DNA of 10,238 bases from Deltaproteobacteria bacterium (GTDB lineage: Bacteria > Desulfobacterota > Desulfobacteria > Desulfobacterales > Desulfatibacillaceae), in NCBI GenBank assembly GCA_019308705.1, contig JAFDHW010000049.1:1-10238 (forward strand), written 5' to 3'. Shown one piece after another: positions 8,630 through 10,238 of this stretch. The position numbers and the translations under genes are program-made. The stretch's first letter is position 1. Each line of letters opens with the position of its first letter. The notes under the pieces were generated by a model that did not search any database, was not told the origin of the DNA, and worked only from the letters and a program-made list of their open reading frames with translations.

Positions 8630-9970
8630 ATGAATGATCCGGCAGCGGACGCGAAAAGCATTTTCCTGGCCGGGGTGGCCGCGGCGGACCCTTACCGGGC
8701 CGTGGCAAAGGCTCTGGGCCGGCCGCAAGGCTCCGTGTTTCCCCTGGGTGGGGAAAAGCTGGACGTGTCCGCGTTCGGGCGCGTCATCCTGGTGGGCGCG
8801 GGCAAGGCGGCATGCCCCATGGCCCGGGCCGTGGAGGACCTTTTAGGAGACCGCATATCCGCCGGCGCGGTGGTCACCAAGTACGGGCACGGGGAAAAGC
8901 TCTCCCGGGTGTCCGTGGCCGAGGCCGGGCACCCGGTGCCGGATGAAAACGGGGAAAAGGCGGCCAGGAACATCCTGGACCTGGCCGGGCAGGCCGGGGA
9001 GGGCGACCTGGTGGTCTGCCTGCTCTCGGGCGGGGGGTCCGCGCTTTTGCCTGTTCCCGCGCCGGGAATCACCCTGGCCCACAAGCAGGCCGCCACCCAG
9101 GCGCTTCTGGATTCCGGGGCGACCATCCACGAGGTGAACGCGCTGCGCAAGCACCTTTCCGCCATCAAGGGCGGGCAGCTCGCCCGGGCCGCCGCGCCGG
9201 CGCGGGTGGTCACCCTCATCCTCTCCGACGTGGTGGGCGACGACCTGTCCGTCATCGCCTCGGGCCCCACCGCACCCGACGAGAGCACCTTTTCCGACTG
9301 CGTCCGCATCCTTCATCGCTACAACCTTTCCGGCCGCATGCCCCGAAAGGTGCTGGACCGCATCGGGCGGGGGCAAAGGGGGGAGGTCTCCGAAACCCCC
9401 AAGCCCGGGGACCCGGCGTTCGCCAAAGGCTCCTGGCGCCTGGTGGCCAATGCGCGCCAGAGCCTGTTCGCGGCCGCGGACAAGGCCCGGGAACTGGGTT
9501 ACAACACCTTGATCCTGTCCGCGGAGATCACCGGGGAGACCAGGGACGCGGCCTTGGTGCACGCGGGCGTCGCCCGGGAGGTCCTGGCCTCGGGAAACCC
9601 GGTCGCCCCCCCGGCTTGCCTGCTCTCCGGCGGCGAGACCACGGTGACCATCCGGGGACGCGGCAAGGGGGGCAGGAACATGGAGTTCGCCCTGGCCTCG
9701 GCCCTGGCCCTGGAGGGCGCGGAGGGCGTTTTGGTGCTCTCCGGCGGAACCGACGGCACGGACGGCCCCACGGATGCGGCCGGGGCGTGGGCGGACGGCA
9801 AAACCACGCAAAGGGCCCGGGAAATGGGGCTGGACCCCCGCCGGTACCTGGACGACAACGACTCCTATCGTTTCTTTGAGCAGGCCGGCGGCCTGCTGGT
9901 CACCGGCCCCACCAAAACCAACGTCATGGACCTGCGGGTCATCCTGGTCCGCGGCGGCTCCCCTGTTTGA
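8630..9970 (+). CDS. glycerate 2-kinase (DUF4147/MOFRL family)
   Basis: Phosphorylates D-glycerate with ATP to give 2-phosphoglycerate, linking glycerate, serine or glyoxylate-derived carbon to lower glycolysis. The protein is 446 residues, a normal length for this class-II family (also called GckA or TtuD). The N-terminal domain (about 8-240) holds VILVGAGKAACPMA with the likely active-site Lys59, CLLSGGGSALLPVP (130-143) and ILSDVVGDDLSVIASGPTAPD (197-217). The C-terminal MOFRL domain (about 330-441) holds LLSGGETTVTIRGRGKGGRN, SGGTDGTDGPTDAAGA and the terminal TNVMDLRVILV. The ATG at 8630 is preceded by a strong purine-rich Shine-Dalgarno site, and the N-terminal MNDPAADAKSIFLAGVAAADP aligns with the family start. 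The frame is open much further upstream through the radical SAM gene, but that part is a shadow. A promoter for the next gene overlaps its stop codon. Confidence 0.95.
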   Translation: MNDPAADAKSIFLAGVAAADPYRAVAKALGRPQGSVFPLGGEKLDVSAFGRVILVGAGKAACPMARAVEDLLGDRISAGAVVTKYGHGEKLSRVSVAEAGHPVPDENGEKAARNILDLAGQAGEGDLVVCLLSGGGSALLPVPAPGITLAHKQAATQALLDSGATIHEVNALRKHLSAIKGGQLARAAAPARVVTLILSDVVGDDLSVIASGPTAPDESTFSDCVRILHRYNLSGRMPRKVLDRIGRGQRGEVSETPKPGDPAFAKGSWRLVANARQSLFAAADKARELGYNTLILSAEITGETRDAALVHAGVAREVLASGNPVAPPACLLSGGETTVTIRGRGKGGRNMEFALASALALEGAEGVLVLSGGTDGTDGPTDAAGAWADGKTTQRAREMGLDPRRYLDDNDSYRFFEQAGGLLVTGPTKTNVMDLRVILVRGGSPV

Positions 9971-9995
9971 CCCCGGCGCGCCGAAAGCTTATAAC
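9967..9995 (+). promoter_or_regulatory. sigma-70-type promoter for the nucleoside transporter gene
   Basis: TTGACC (9967-9972; 5 of 6 to TTGACA), a 17-nt spacer, and TATAAC (9990-9995; 5 of 6 to TATAAT). Such a match is rare in sequence this GC-rich. The -35 box overlaps the glycerate kinase TGA stop (9968-9970). Transcription should start near 10002 and give a leader of about 45 nt before the GTG at 10047. The leader is pyrimidine-rich, with two T5 runs, and is flanked by CCGTAT (10000-10005) / ATACGG (10028-10033). Confidence 0.65.
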
Positions 9996-10046
9996 GCTCC
10001 CGTATCTCTTTTTCCCGTTTTTCCCGCATACGGAAGGGGGTGGAAG

Positions 10047-10238
10047 GTGCCGACCCTGCAGAGCGCCCTCGGCCTGGTGGCGTTTCCCGTCATCGCCGTC
10101 CTGTTTTCCGAGAATTTTCGCAAGATCCGCATAAAAACCGTGCTGGCCGCCCTGGCGCTCCAGTTGGTCCTGGGACTCGTTCTGCTCAAGGCCCCGGGGG
10201 CCCGGGGCCTGTTCCTGGTGTTGAACGGGCTGGTCCAG
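10047..10238 (+). CDS. concentrative nucleoside transporter, N-terminal part (cut by window end)
   Basis: Inner-membrane ion-coupled nucleoside importer of the CNT (NupC) family. Only the first 64 codons are in the window; the frame is open to the last base. The translation from GTG, beginning VPTLQSALGLVAFPVIAVLF, then SENFRKIRIKTVLAALALQL and VLGLVLLKAPGARGLFLVLN, matches the typical CNT N-terminus. It has a first hydrophobic segment (about 4-20), the positively charged cytoplasmic SENFRKIRIKT stretch, and a second hydrophobic segment (about 32-49). The GTG start is chosen because GGAAGGGGG (10032-10040) lies 6 nt upstream. It probably has its own promoter at 9967-9995. The family call rests on pattern memory over a short stretch, so it is less secure than for the full genes. 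Confidence 0.75.
   Translation, partial: MPTLQSALGLVAFPVIAVLFSENFRKIRIKTVLAALALQLVLGLVLLKAPGARGLFLVLNGLVQ

Noticed and set aside
7323..8708. 461-residue minus-strand frame over the radical SAM gene
   Set aside because: Antisense shadow with the same His/Gly/Arg-rich composition and no recognisable motif.

Overview
The window looks like chromosomal DNA from a high-GC bacterium. Codons end mostly in G or C, which leaves long spurious open frames on both strands. The gene set and the dispersed palindromic repeats suggest a delta-proteobacterial lineage (Desulfobacterota, sulfate-reducer-like). This taxonomic call is an inference from gene style, not a database result.

Layout. (1) Bases 1-120 hold a complex imperfect palindromic repeat. 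It is followed by a short leader with a GC hairpin and then carB (177-3413, + strand), the complete large subunit of carbamoyl phosphate synthetase. The gene purF (3416-4837, + strand) starts 2 nt after the carB stop. carA is not in the window. (2) A 102-nt convergent gap (4838-4939) holds a candidate purF terminator that runs into the 3' end of mobB. (3) A minus-strand run, read from 7245 down to 4940, encodes a receiver/HD-GYP protein, a SixA-like phosphohistidine phosphatase, and MobB. The gaps are 45 and 17 nt and the Shine-Dalgarno sites are good, so it is probably one operon. (4) A 269-nt divergent intergenic region (7246-7514) carries a second copy of part of the palindromic repeat and several GC hairpins. 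(5) On the + strand follow a radical SAM protein with a twitch/half-SPASM cysteine pattern (7515-8528), a glycerate 2-kinase (8630-9970), and the first 64 codons of a concentrative nucleoside transporter (from 10047). The transporter has its own promoter-like sequence overlapping the glycerate kinase stop codon.

How the genes fit together. CarB and PurF feed pyrimidine/arginine and purine synthesis. Both use glutamine-derived nitrogen, and the CarB allosteric domain has the features of UMP/IMP control. MobB serves molybdenum/tungsten cofactor assembly. The HD-GYP protein would degrade cyclic-di-GMP, but its receiver has lost the phosphorylatable aspartate. The SixA-like protein has Gln in place of the usual Arg of the RHG motif. 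Glycerate kinase and the transporter are carbon and nucleoside scavenging functions. I see no phage, transposase, CRISPR array, rRNA or tRNA. Nothing here amounts to a clear new system. The most interesting points are the repeat family, the degenerate receiver next to a variant SixA, and the uncharacterised radical SAM enzyme.
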